This document shows positions 51,945 to 60,563 of a stretch of DNA of 64,000 nucleotides, piece after piece (position 1 is the first letter of the stretch; each line of letters opens with the position of its first letter). Both the position numbers and the translations under genes were made by a program. This stretch comes from Ascidiaceihabitans sp029251465 (GTDB lineage Bacteria; Pseudomonadota; Alphaproteobacteria; Rhodobacterales; Rhodobacteraceae): NCBI RefSeq assembly GCF_042932805.1, contig NZ_CP170633.1, forward strand, positions 2,604,001-2,668,000. Reading direction: 5' to 3'. The notes under the pieces are model-generated. The model was given only the letters and a program-made list of their open reading frames with translations. It was not told where the DNA came from and searched no databases.

Positions 51945-52925
51945 TTATGCGGCGCGTTGTCTGTGATGCAAGCGTCGCGTTTCGAGCGTCTTATGTTTGA
52001 TCCTTTCTCGTTGCTGTAGAATGGCTTTGTACCGTCCGAAGTAGACATCAGACGGTGTGACGTTGCTCAGGCTCTCGTGGAAGCGCCGATGATTGTAGTG
52101 ATCGACGAAGGCTTCAATCTGGGCTTCGAGATCACCGGGTAGGAAGTAGTTTTCCAGCAAGATGCGGTTCTTCAAAGTCTGATGCCAACGCTCGATCTTG
52201 CCCTGGGTTTGCGGATGATACGGCGCACCGCGCGAGTGCTTCATACCTTTATTCTGCAACCATTCGGCCAGTTCCCCCGAGACGTAGCTGGAGCCGTTGT
52301 CGCTGAGCAGTCGCGGCTTGTGGACGACATGAACTTGGTCACATCCCGACGCTGCTAAAGCCAGATCCAACGTGTCAGTGACGTCGCGGGTCCGCATATT
52401 GGTGCAAAGCTTCCACGCGATGATGTAACGGCTGTAGTCGTCCAGGATCGTGCTGAGATAGAACCAGCCCCAACCGATGATCTTCAGATAGGTGAAGTCG
52501 GTCTGCCACAGCTGATTGATGGCCGTCGTTTTGTCTTTGAACTCACTGGCGGCCTTGATCACAATGAAGGCAGGACTGGTGATCAGATCGTGCGCCTTCA
52601 AGATCCGATACGTTGAAGCCTCTGATACAAAGTAGCTTTCTGTATCTGTGAACGTCACCGCCAGTTCTCGCGGTGACAACTCTGTCTCCTTCAACGCCAG
52701 TTTGACCACCTTGCGACGCACGTCGTCAGGGATGCGGTTCCAGACGTGCTTGGGCCTGGGAGACTGGTCCTGCAGCCCAGCCTCACCACGCTGGAGGTAG
52801 CGATCATACCAACGGTAGAATGTGGTGCGGGGGATACCGAGCTTGGCGAGCGTCAGGCGGGCTGACAGGTGGCTTTCTTCGACCAACCGGATGATCTCTA
52901 GTTTCTCAGATGCAGGGTATCTCAT
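51945..52925 (-). CDS. IS3-family transposase OrfB (DDE integrase domain)
   Basis: 326 residues. An HTH-like region lies at the N-terminus (SARLTLAKLGIPRTTFYRWYDRYLQRGEAGL), then an rve integrase core: LWQTDFTYLKIIGWGWFYLSTILDDYSRYII (first Asp), RLLSDNGSSYVSGELAEWL (second Asp) and GKIERWHQTLKNRILLENY (Glu), with YNHRRFHESLSNVTPSDVYFG near the end. All DDE residues are present. Its ATG overlaps the orfA stop, and a run of seven A in the mRNA (bases 52954-52960) can produce an OrfAB fusion by a -1 shift. Confidence 0.95.
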   Translation of the reverse strand: MRYPASEKLEIIRLVEESHLSARLTLAKLGIPRTTFYRWYDRYLQRGEAGLQDQSPRPKHVWNRIPDDVRRKVVKLALKETELSPRELAVTFTDTESYFVSEASTYRILKAHDLITSPAFIVIKAASEFKDKTTAINQLWQTDFTYLKIIGWGWFYLSTILDDYSRYIIAWKLCTNMRTRDVTDTLDLALAASGCDQVHVVHKPRLLSDNGSSYVSGELAEWLQNKGMKHSRGAPYHPQTQGKIERWHQTLKNRILLENYFLPGDLEAQIEAFVDHYNHRRFHESLSNVTPSDVYFGRYKAILQQRERIKHKTLETRRLHHRQRAA

Positions 52926-53296
52926 TCGGGGTCGCCCCCACCGTCGAACATGCTTTTTTTGAGAAGACGCAGTTCCAGCGTCTGTTCAGCCACCACTTCC
53001 TTCAGATCACGGGCTTCGCGGCGCAGGTCCTTAACCTCATCTGTGTTTGCAGCACGTGCCGTATCGCCAGCTAGCCGCCGTTTGCCAGCCTCCATGAAGT
53101 CCTTGGACCATTTGTAATAGATGCCCTGTGATATGCCTTCACGGCGGCACAGTTCGGCGATGCTGTCTTCTCCACGCAGACCGTCCAGGACGATCCTGAT
53201 CTTCTCTTCGGATGAATAATGCTTGCGCGTGGCCCGCTTGATGTCTTTGACGATCTTCTCGCCAGGGCTTTTGCGTGTTCCAGTTGTCTGTCTCAT
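52922..53296 (-). CDS. IS3-family transposase OrfA (helix-turn-helix)
   Basis: 124 residues from ATG 53296, preceded by GAGGAGTGGG. It has the transposase_8 helix-turn-helix RKHYSSEEKIRIVLDGLRGEDSIAELCRREGISQGIYYKWSKDFMEAGKRRL and a C-terminal leucine-rich coiled coil (DLRREARDLKEVVAEQTLELRLLKKSMF) for oligomerisation. Binds the element ends; forms the N-terminal part of OrfAB after frameshifting. Confidence 0.95.
   Translation of the reverse strand: MRQTTGTRKSPGEKIVKDIKRATRKHYSSEEKIRIVLDGLRGEDSIAELCRREGISQGIYYKWSKDFMEAGKRRLAGDTARAANTDEVKDLRREARDLKEVVAEQTLELRLLKKSMFDGGGDPE
52954..52960 (-). other. Probable programmed -1 frameshift site (A7G)
   Basis: In the orfA message the codons for Leu-Leu-Lys-Lys-Ser run through seven A followed by G. 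The -1 frame is open from here through the orfB ATG into OrfB, and orfB lies exactly in the -1 frame. This is the usual IS3-family arrangement for making the OrfAB transposase. Confidence 0.75.
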
Positions 53297-53340
53297 GTCC
53301 CACTCCTCAGTGGTTACGATGAGCCAACAACTCTCTCTTA

Positions 53341-55857
53341 TCAAATATACCTATTTGGACCCATAAGCGCTGACGTCAGACAGTTCCAGCCCATGGTGTT
53401 GGAGTAGCGGAAATCGGTTTTCATCTTGCCGCAGATTGTAGCGATCCAGACCAGATGGATGCGAGAGGCGATCAGCGCCATGTTCCAGAGGGGGGCGTCG
53501 TAGAGGGCGAAGGCTTGATTTGTCGTAACTGCATTTGACGACTTCAAATCCGTTGGAATGTAATCACGAGATTCTGATGAAACGGTCGGCACCAGAATTA
53601 AATGGTGTTTTGCAGTATTTCGGTCGCGATACTGGTGAGAGCTCAATGCAAGCTTGTTTAGGGACTTATCGCGGCTGGCCAAACGAGTTTCTTTGACCGC
53701 TTCGATCCGTCGAGCCATTTCAGCGTTGGCCTGCGCCGTTTCCAAATCTTCGTCATCAATCCAAAGGCAATAACGCGATAAGCCTTTTATGAACTCTTGA
53801 GCCCCATATACAGGTCGGATCAAAGACTCGAGTTCTGGATTGCGGTCCAGAAGCTGGATACGTTCCGCTCCGCTTAAGGTCAGGTGGTTTCCATCACCGG
53901 GATAATTCCCATAATTCATGTGGGTTAGCTGGCTCAACGGGGTAGATCTTTTGGTTACGATAAAATCAGGTGCCGCGACCAAGTAGGCGTTGATATTATC
54001 GCTTTCTTTCAGAACAATCTCACCGTCCCCACTCAGTGCATAAAGCTTACGCCCCTGCCCTGCATGGTTTGATATGCCCACTATCGCTACGGTCACGCCC
54101 GCATTGTGACTGGCAAGGTTCGCCCATTTGAACGAGGTATGGGCAAAGGCAATCTCGTGCCCTGTCTCGAAAATCAACGGCCATAGGATCGGCACTTGCT
54201 GGCCCTGACAGATTGAGTTGGTAGACACGAAGGCTGTTACCGTGGGCGTATGCAACCCGTAATCGGCGGCCTTCATGAACCAGCCCGCAACATAATCCAG
54301 CGACTTCCAGCTTTTAGCGCGCCCGTCAAAGATGCGGCCAAGGTCTTCTTTCTGTTCGGTGCTTTGTTCTCGTGAACCCAGATAGGGCGGGTTGCCGCAG
54401 ATATACGTCTCGCCGCCTTCATTCTCGAAATCAATCTGGGCCTGCTCCAGCGGTGACATGAACAGATCATCCGATTGAAACTTCACTCCCGTCCCCGTGG
54501 GCGGGCAGATCGACAGCCAGTCGAGCCGCAGCGCGTTGCCACAGGTGATCCAGTTGCGCGCATCCAGCGGCAGGAACTCGGCCAGCGCCTCTTTCTGGCC
54601 CAGATAGGTCACATCGCATTGATACTCCGCGATGATCAGCGCAAGGCGGGCAATCTCGGCCGAGAAATCCCGCAGCTCGATCCCACGATAGTTGGTCAGG
54701 GGAATGTCGCTGCGCCGCCCAGGCTCGCCGCTGCGTTTGTTCAGCTCGAACTCCAGCGCGCGGATTTCCTTGTAGGCGATCACAAGGAAGTTGCCCGACC
54801 CACAGGCGGGATCAAACACCCGTATCTTGGCCATGCGCGCGCGCAGGTTTGCCAGCTTGCGGGCATTGTCCCCCGCCGCCTCCAGCGCCTCACGCAGATC
54901 ATCAAGGAACAACGGGTTCAGCACCTTCAGGATGTTCGGCACGGAGGTGTAATGCATCCCCAGTGCGCCGCGCTCCTCATCATCCGCCACGGCCTGGATC
55001 ATCGAGCCGAAGATGTCCGGATTGATCTGGGTCCAGTCGAGCGAGCCGATATGGCTGAGGTAGCGCTGCGCGATCTTGGAAAAATGTGGTGCCTCGGTGC
55101 TACCCGAGAACAGGCCGCCGTTCACATAGGGAAAGGCATCGGCCCAGCGGGGCAGCTTGGCCCCTGCCCTGTCCGGAATAGCGGTGTTCATCGCGCGGAA
55201 TATTTCGCTGATGATCTCATGCGTGTTGGAGCCGTCGCGGTTCGACATCTGGTCGATCGTGGCAGTGAACAGATTGTCGCTGACAAAGATATCGGTGTCT
55301 TCGGCAAAGAAGCAGAAGATCAGCCGCGCCATGAAGTGGTTCATATCAGGACGGCGGGCGGACGTGCCCCATTCGGAGTTATCCTCGATCAACTTTATGT
55401 AGAGGCGGTTGAGACGGCTGGTCGCGCGGATGTCGAACGCACTTTCGCGGATCTGCTTGACGGTGGAGATGCCCGCCAGTGGCAGGAAAAACCCAAAGTG
55501 ATCGGGGAAATCAATATAGGCGCAGGCGATGGTTTCGCCGGTGGTGATGTCCTCAGCCTCAAGGTCGAAGCCATCGGTGGCAAGGATGAACTTCGCCTTG
55601 GCCTTGGTGGTCGTGGGGCTGGCTTTGAGATCCGTGAGGGTCTGTCCTACCTCACCGTTCGCACAGGTCTTAAGATGAATGTTGTTGGTTTGTAGGACGC
55701 CGCCTTGATCGGATTTGTTCGTGGCTCCCGTACGCAATCGCTTGATGGTGGTTTCTTTGTTGCCGAAGGCCAGCAGGAAGTCGTAGGGAAACTCATCGGC
55801 ATCGAAGGGCTGCTCGGCCAGATCGGTGATTGCTTCTTCGATTTCGACAGCGTTCAT
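53341..55857 (-). pseudogene. MmeI-like type IIL restriction-methyltransferase, 3' end cut off by the IS3 element
   Basis: 838 codons, of which about 824 are native. The N-terminal ~160 residues include FILATDGFDLEAEDI and DHFGFFLPLAGI, typical of the MmeI-like nuclease-methylase N-terminus. The amino-methyltransferase core follows: motif I FDPACGSGNFL (residues 348-358), RGIELRDFSAEIARLALI, and motif IV NPPYLG (489-494). Target-recognition sequence follows to about 824, ending in DFRYSNTMGWN. In relatives that block continues for roughly another 100 residues; here it switches to IS sequence and stops at 53341. The enzyme would combine modification and cleavage in one chain. Loss of the tail may disable it or alter specificity. 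Confidence 0.82.
53355..53382 (-). repeat. Right terminal inverted repeat of the IS3-family element
   Basis: On the minus strand it begins TGTCTGACGTCAGCGC, mirroring the left repeat at 51871. It lies inside the open frame of the methyltransferase gene, so the last 14 codons of that frame are IS sequence. Confidence 0.85.
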
Positions 55858-56067
55858 GCTTCATCCCTCACGCAGAATCTCTAATGGTGGTTTTAATTGG
55901 TAGAAACCACTTACGCCGCTCGAAAGATAGTCTTCGCAAACCAGCCACGAAAGAGGCGCGCGAGCCAAAGGCACCGAAAATCACGGGAGTGGGCAGCCAC
56001 TATTGGTATTGAGCAAGAGAACTGCGCTTGTTCAAATACCAAATTGTAAATATCGTAAAAAAAGGCG

Positions 56068-56084
56068 CTAAATTAATAATTTAG
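56068..56084. promoter_or_regulatory. Palindrome upstream of the Zorya operon
   Basis: CTAAATTAATAATTTAG has perfect 8-base arms around a single A, with further outer GC/GC matches after one mismatch. It ends 26 bases before the zorA ATG in an A/T-rich stretch and just upstream of the GGAGAG ribosome-binding site (56094-56099). It could be an operator for an unlinked regulator or part of the promoter. The rest of the 55858-56110 gap shows nothing definite. Confidence 0.5.
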
Positions 56085-56110
56085 AGCAAGTCTTGGAGAG
56101 TTAAAACCCT

Positions 56111-58180
56111 ATGTCTTATGCCACCGATACGATCGCCGAGGCCGGCACAAGAACAACAAGCGGGATCATTTGGGTTGCTGAGCAGCTGACAAAGTCTGAC
56201 AGTTCTCCGGGAATTATTGCGTTGATCCTTTTCGCGACGCTTGCTGCTGCCAGCATTTTCTATTTCATTCGTACCAACATACAAAAATCTGCAATTGCTG
56301 AGATGTCAAAGAGCGTCTTTGAAGTATCTGATATCGAAAAGTTTGCAGAAAACTACCCAGATTTGCAGCATACTCTGTCTTTAAGAGGTTCGGGGAAAAA
56401 GGGGCCTCGAAAATCGCTCTGGGAAGCATGGGACGAATTCAGCGAAACGATCGTCCCTGACGACATTGATGGACCTCTGCGACTGCGAAACTCGATCCGT
56501 CCTGCGTCATTCCTCAACATCGAGGATTTGGGATTTGGTCCTGCCCTTTACCGCATACTACCAAATACATTTGTTTCGGCAGGCCTTTTTCTGACATTCC
56601 TCGGATTGGTCGCAGCGCTGCACCAATTTGCGCAGACCATGACAGGTAGTGGCAATAGTATGGATACTGCGATGCAGGATTTCATGCAAATCGCCTCCGC
56701 CAAGTTCATAATGTCCCTTGTCGGTCTATTGTGTTCGATTGTCTTCACAGTTTTACTGCGCGCTCGATCCAATTCAATTGATCGTGAGCTTCATAAACTC
56801 TGCATCGGTATCGAGCGTCGGTTGGTCTTCGTAAGCTTAGAAGACCTCGGCTTTAGACAGCTACGCGCGGCAACGGAGCAAAGAGAACATCTGCGAGAGA
56901 TCGGCATGGGAATGGTCGCAGAATTACAGAAACCATTGGAAGCTCTCCCCGATCGAATAACAAGCGCGATTGCAGACAGAATGGATCCGATTTTTGACCG
57001 CGTTACTGCAATGGGGACATCAAATATGGAAGGGATGGTTGGTGACTTATCAACACAACTATCTCAATCGGTTGGGAATGCGCTTACCCGCGCGAGCGAG
57101 TCCCTTGGCGAAGCAACAGATCGCATCGGTTTAATGGTGGACCGCATGGGCGCGACCAACACGCAGGCAGGTGAAGGTTTACAAACTGCTCTCAACCAGA
57201 TGGCGACTGCAGTTTCAGACATGCGAAACGAAGTGGCTACAAGCGGCCAGACAGCATCAGATGCGATGAACGCCGGTGCTGAGAACCTGCTTTCTGTTAT
57301 GAATGAGACATTGACGGGTATTCGTGACAACACAAGTCAGGGTGCTGAGGCAATGCGTACCGCTGCACAAGATATGGGTAAAGCTGCAGAAGGGTTCCGC
57401 GATACGCTTGCAGCAGCAAGTGCCGACAGTGCGGAGGCTGCAAAATCAAGGATAGCCGAAAGCACCAATCAGGCCGGTGCCGCGATTGACGGGGCTGGTA
57501 AGAGCCTTCTCGACAGCTTTGGCAAAACGAGCCGTGAGATTGCAAAACTTGGTACTGATATGAGCAGCACCATCGGCGATGAAATCCTATCGCGAATGGA
57601 AGCGATGAGTACACAACTCGAAGAAACAGCCGACGCGATCCAGCGTAGCACGTCCAGTGCAAATAGCGTGGCGACTGGCATGAACAGTAGTGCCGACGCG
57701 ATCAATGGTGCATCTGAGAGTTTCAGAAGTGCCGGCCGAGAATTGGTTTCAGCCGCCGAGCCTTTGCGGAATTCGCATGAACGCATCGAAAGCGGATTGC
57801 GTCAGCTTGGCGGTACCGTCGAGACTGTGTCTGAAACTCTCATCAGAAACTCCGCTTCAGTCGCTACCAATGCAGCTCAAGTGCTGGAAACCGCCGTTGC
57901 TGCATTGGGCTCTGAGCGTGACGGCATCCGCAGCACAATGGAGGCAACCCGCGCCGCTCTTTCACAGCTTTCCAACGAAGCAGAAAAGCTTGATGAAATC
58001 GACGAGATGCTGGGCCGAGCCCTGCAACAATACAATGCACAACTCGATGCGGCGCTGGGATCGGCTCAGGACTATGTCACTCAGATGCGTGATACACTTA
58101 CACCGGGCGTTGACGCTTTGAAGAACGTTGTTGAGCAGGCCGAGAACTTCATGCCTGCACAGAAAAGGTCCGCGCCATGA
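56111..58180 (+). CDS. zorA: Zorya anti-phage system protein ZorA (MotA/ExbB-like)
   Basis: 689 residues. TM1 is residues ~33-54 (PGIIALILFATLAAASIFYF), TM2 ~153-174 (TFVSAGLFLTFLGLVAALHQ) and TM3 ~197-218 (KFIMSLVGLLCSIVFTVLLRA); TM2-TM3 are the MotA-type proton channel helices. From ~260 to the end extends a long helical tail with alanine- and glutamine-rich heptads (for example MRTAAQDMGKAAEGFRDTLAA). This matches the long cytoplasmic tail of ZorA that transmits phage sensing to the effectors. The pentamer pairs with two ZorB to make a rotary proton motor. ATG 56111 has GGAGAG 11 bases upstream. First gene of a complete operon. Confidence 0.92.
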   Translation: MSYATDTIAEAGTRTTSGIIWVAEQLTKSDSSPGIIALILFATLAAASIFYFIRTNIQKSAIAEMSKSVFEVSDIEKFAENYPDLQHTLSLRGSGKKGPRKSLWEAWDEFSETIVPDDIDGPLRLRNSIRPASFLNIEDLGFGPALYRILPNTFVSAGLFLTFLGLVAALHQFAQTMTGSGNSMDTAMQDFMQIASAKFIMSLVGLLCSIVFTVLLRARSNSIDRELHKLCIGIERRLVFVSLEDLGFRQLRAATEQREHLREIGMGMVAELQKPLEALPDRITSAIADRMDPIFDRVTAMGTSNMEGMVGDLSTQLSQSVGNALTRASESLGEATDRIGLMVDRMGATNTQAGEGLQTALNQMATAVSDMRNEVATSGQTASDAMNAGAENLLSVMNETLTGIRDNTSQGAEAMRTAAQDMGKAAEGFRDTLAAASADSAEAAKSRIAESTNQAGAAIDGAGKSLLDSFGKTSREIAKLGTDMSSTIGDEILSRMEAMSTQLEETADAIQRSTSSANSVATGMNSSADAINGASESFRSAGRELVSAAEPLRNSHERIESGLRQLGGTVETVSETLIRNSASVATNAAQVLETAVAALGSERDGIRSTMEATRAALSQLSNEAEKLDEIDEMLGRALQQYNAQLDAALGSAQDYVTQMRDTLTPGVDALKNVVEQAENFMPAQKRSAP

Positions 58181-59253
58181 GGGCACAGGGCAAGCGGGTC
58201 CATCACGAGGAAGAAGAAGAGAGCGCCTTTGTTTCAATGACCGACATGACTGTCGGGTTCTTGTTCATCATGATGATACTTCTTGCATTTTTTGTCAGCC
58301 AGACCCGTGATAATGAAACCGTGCCTCGAGATCTGTATGAAGACGTCAAACAAGAACGCGACGATGCACTTAAGTTGGCGCAAACTCAGTCCGAAACGAT
58401 AGTTCGGCTTGAAATTGAGCTGGCGAAGCTGCGCGAAGAACGAGCTGCACTTGTGGAGGAACGAAACCAGATTTTAAAAGAGTTGAAAGATGCGCGCAGC
58501 CAAGTGGCGTCACTCAGCGCTCGCATCAAAACTTTAGAAGAAACCTTGGCAAAACTTCTTGTCGAAATTGTCGAAAAGGACGCCCAAATAGAGGAATTGC
58601 GTGCCGAATTGGAACGATTGAAACAGGTCGACCCGCTGGAAGCCTATCTTGCTCGGGTTGCTCAGGTCAGGCGCGATGTATTGCGACAATTGCGAGACGC
58701 CATACGTTTGGACTTTCCGGATCTTCTGGTGGAGCTGAGCGAAGAAAGTGATGCTCTACGCTTCCAGGGCGAGGGACTTTTTGCGTCAAATCGCTCAAAC
58801 TTAACCTCGCAGAAGTCCGCTATCGTTGAGCGTCTTTCACAGCGTTTGGACGAAGTTTTACCATGTTTCACTATTGGTCCAGCATCAATTTTTTCCGAAG
58901 ATTGCAACCCTGGGTTTGTCATGATCGAAGCTGTCCAGATCGAAGGGCATACAGACAACCAAGGCACCGATGTGCGTAATCGAACACTCTCCGCTGAACG
59001 TGCAAACAACACATTTTTCGCAATGACTCGTGCAGCAACCCGCATTATTGAACACCGCAATCTAAAAGGCCAACCTGTCCTCTCTGTTGCCGCTTATGGT
59101 CCTGACAGACCAGTGACGTCGAACGATAGCCCTGCAGGACGGGCAACAAATCGGCGCATCGATTTGCGCTTTATCATGGTAACGCCTCAGGACACCAACG
59201 GCATTGAAACAATCCGAGACGCCTTGAGTTCCATCTCCGAGATACAACAATGA
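58177..59253 (+). CDS. zorB: Zorya anti-phage system protein ZorB (MotB/OmpA-like)
   Basis: 358 residues, starting inside the zorA stop (ATGA). One TM helix follows the N-terminal acidic stretch: FVSMTDMTVGFLFIMMILLAFFVSQ, where Asp23 is in the position of the proton-carrying aspartate. Residues ~45-150 form a coiled coil (ARSQVASLSARIKTLEETL). The C-terminal half is an OmpA-like peptidoglycan-binding domain: IEGHTDNQGTDVRNRTLSAERANNTFFAM and later NRRIDLRFIMV. It anchors the ZorA motor to the cell wall. Its stop overlaps the zorC start. Confidence 0.93.
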   Translation: MRAQGKRVHHEEEEESAFVSMTDMTVGFLFIMMILLAFFVSQTRDNETVPRDLYEDVKQERDDALKLAQTQSETIVRLEIELAKLREERAALVEERNQILKELKDARSQVASLSARIKTLEETLAKLLVEIVEKDAQIEELRAELERLKQVDPLEAYLARVAQVRRDVLRQLRDAIRLDFPDLLVELSEESDALRFQGEGLFASNRSNLTSQKSAIVERLSQRLDEVLPCFTIGPASIFSEDCNPGFVMIEAVQIEGHTDNQGTDVRNRTLSAERANNTFFAMTRAATRIIEHRNLKGQPVLSVAAYGPDRPVTSNDSPAGRATNRRIDLRFIMVTPQDTNGIETIRDALSSISEIQQ

Positions 59254-60563
59254 GAGGCTCTGAAGAACTGCGCCACTCGCCCGAGTTAATGGTCCGTGTC
59301 CTGCCCCCTCTCGATCCTGTCCGACGTAGCATAGAGCGGGTTATCCAGCGGTGGCCTGATGCGGTTTCTTCACCGCAACCCAAAGAACGCGAGCAGATCG
59401 CACAGGACATGTGCCGGCGAGTGCGTGAATGGGATTGGAAAGATATAACCACCCAGCGGATTGCTTCGGCGGCAGTGGCCGTTTTTGACGCCGAGCGTTG
59501 CAACCGTGATGATTTGGCCTTGGTAAGAGATTTTTATCTTGCTGAAATCTCAGCTTGCCAGCCGGGGCCGTTTCTGGACGCGATGCTTGGCGTCTACATC
59601 GACAGCTTTGCTTCAGAGTTGGTGCATACTCAACGCCTCGCACGCGCTATCGAGACCCGGGCAAATGATCTCGGGCCCCGACACAGTCGATTACTTGTAG
59701 CCGTGCCCGACTTATTGAAACCAGACCTCGCACCTGTAAGGTTGGCAGCTATCATGCTGGCGGCTGATGATCCGTTCCAAGCGGTGAGAGAACTTGGATT
59801 GCGCAGCCCGCACGGCGCGGGTTTGATGCAATCTACACATATTGCTTTCATCGCTGGCATCAGCAAAAAGCTCGGGAGAGCCGAAGAGCGGCAGCGCCTA
59901 TTCAATTGGCTGATGCCCAAAGGAGGCACTGTTTTAGAAACTGGTGCAGCGTCTGCGATCGAGGCCCTTTTGGCCATTTGGCGAATTGAATCACCGCCTG
60001 AGGCGCTCCGGCAGGACCTCAGCGAGACCATCGTCGCCGCATATAATGATCCGCGTTTGCACCGCGGCGGAATCTGGTCGGGCTTTGACCCGGAACTTAA
60101 ACAGATCTTGCTGCGTTGGCTGACACGCCAGCACATGAAATATTTCTGTGATATGGTTACGGCAACTCAGGACAGCCACATGTGGGGGCCTCGGCGCGAC
60201 TTCTGGCTCCAACTTGACGAAGACAAACGCATCGACGAGGCATGGGTTGCTTTTGGTGCATCCGCTCGCCGATATGCGCAACACAACTTTATTCGGAATG
60301 ATCGCCAAACGCGGGGCCAACAATTTGGAAGTCAGCAAGATCGAGGAGGGAGTACCTCTTTGCTGATTATGCGGATTGGCAACAAAATTGTCGTCGACGG
60401 CTGTCATAGTTATAAAACGCACATATTCCGGCAAGATGATCCAATGGCACCCAAACTTTATCAATCGCAATACTATTGCGATGACATCATGCGCAGCGCC
60501 CGCAACTCAAAACCCCACAATTCAATTTCTGCTTGGTCACAATGGGTTCTACAACATGTCTGA
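59250..60563 (+). CDS. zorC: Zorya type I anti-phage protein ZorC (EH-signature domain)
   Basis: 437 residues, overlapping zorB by four bases. The middle and C-terminal part carry the EH-signature layout used to define ZorC: helical blocks, LKQILLRWLTRQHMKYFCDMV, then MWGPRRDFWLQLDEDKRIDEAWVAFG and the C-terminal YKTHIFRQDDPMAPKLYQSQYYCDDIMRS. ZorC is a DNA-binding protein that, with ZorD, acts on invading phage DNA; its presence defines type I rather than type II (which has ZorE). The 3' end overlaps zorD by eight bases. Confidence 0.88.
   Translation: MRGSEELRHSPELMVRVLPPLDPVRRSIERVIQRWPDAVSSPQPKEREQIAQDMCRRVREWDWKDITTQRIASAAVAVFDAERCNRDDLALVRDFYLAEISACQPGPFLDAMLGVYIDSFASELVHTQRLARAIETRANDLGPRHSRLLVAVPDLLKPDLAPVRLAAIMLAADDPFQAVRELGLRSPHGAGLMQSTHIAFIAGISKKLGRAEERQRLFNWLMPKGGTVLETGAASAIEALLAIWRIESPPEALRQDLSETIVAAYNDPRLHRGGIWSGFDPELKQILLRWLTRQHMKYFCDMVTATQDSHMWGPRRDFWLQLDEDKRIDEAWVAFGASARRYAQHNFIRNDRQTRGQQFGSQQDRGGSTSLLIMRIGNKIVVDGCHSYKTHIFRQDDPMAPKLYQSQYYCDDIMRSARNSKPHNSISAWSQWVLQHV

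Larger units (their letters stand above)
51871..53382 (-). mobile_element. Complete IS3-family insertion sequence
   Basis: A 1512-base element carrying orfA and orfB on the minus strand. The left end begins TGTCCGTCGTCAG (51871) and the right end, read inwards from 53382, begins TGTCTGACGTCAG. The two 28-base ends agree at about 22 positions, so both termini are present. The flanking bases differ (GATC on the left, GTTC on the right), so no target duplication is left. The right end abuts the methyltransferase gene at its last conserved residues. Confidence 0.9.

Noticed and set aside
51912..53340. Shorter IS3 boundaries at an inner repeat ending GGCTCATC
   Set aside because: The outer TGTC...CGTCAG repeats at 51871 and 53382 match over 28 bases and coincide with the breakpoints of the flanking genes.
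54475..55695. A 406-codon plus-strand frame
   Set aside because: It is antisense to the MmeI-like methyltransferase, whose motifs are unmistakable on the minus strand.
60376..60555. An upstream in-frame ATG that would lengthen ZorD by 60 residues
   Set aside because: It would overlap zorC by 188 bases and read as the zorC coding region in another frame; the ATG at 60556 gives the usual short overlap.
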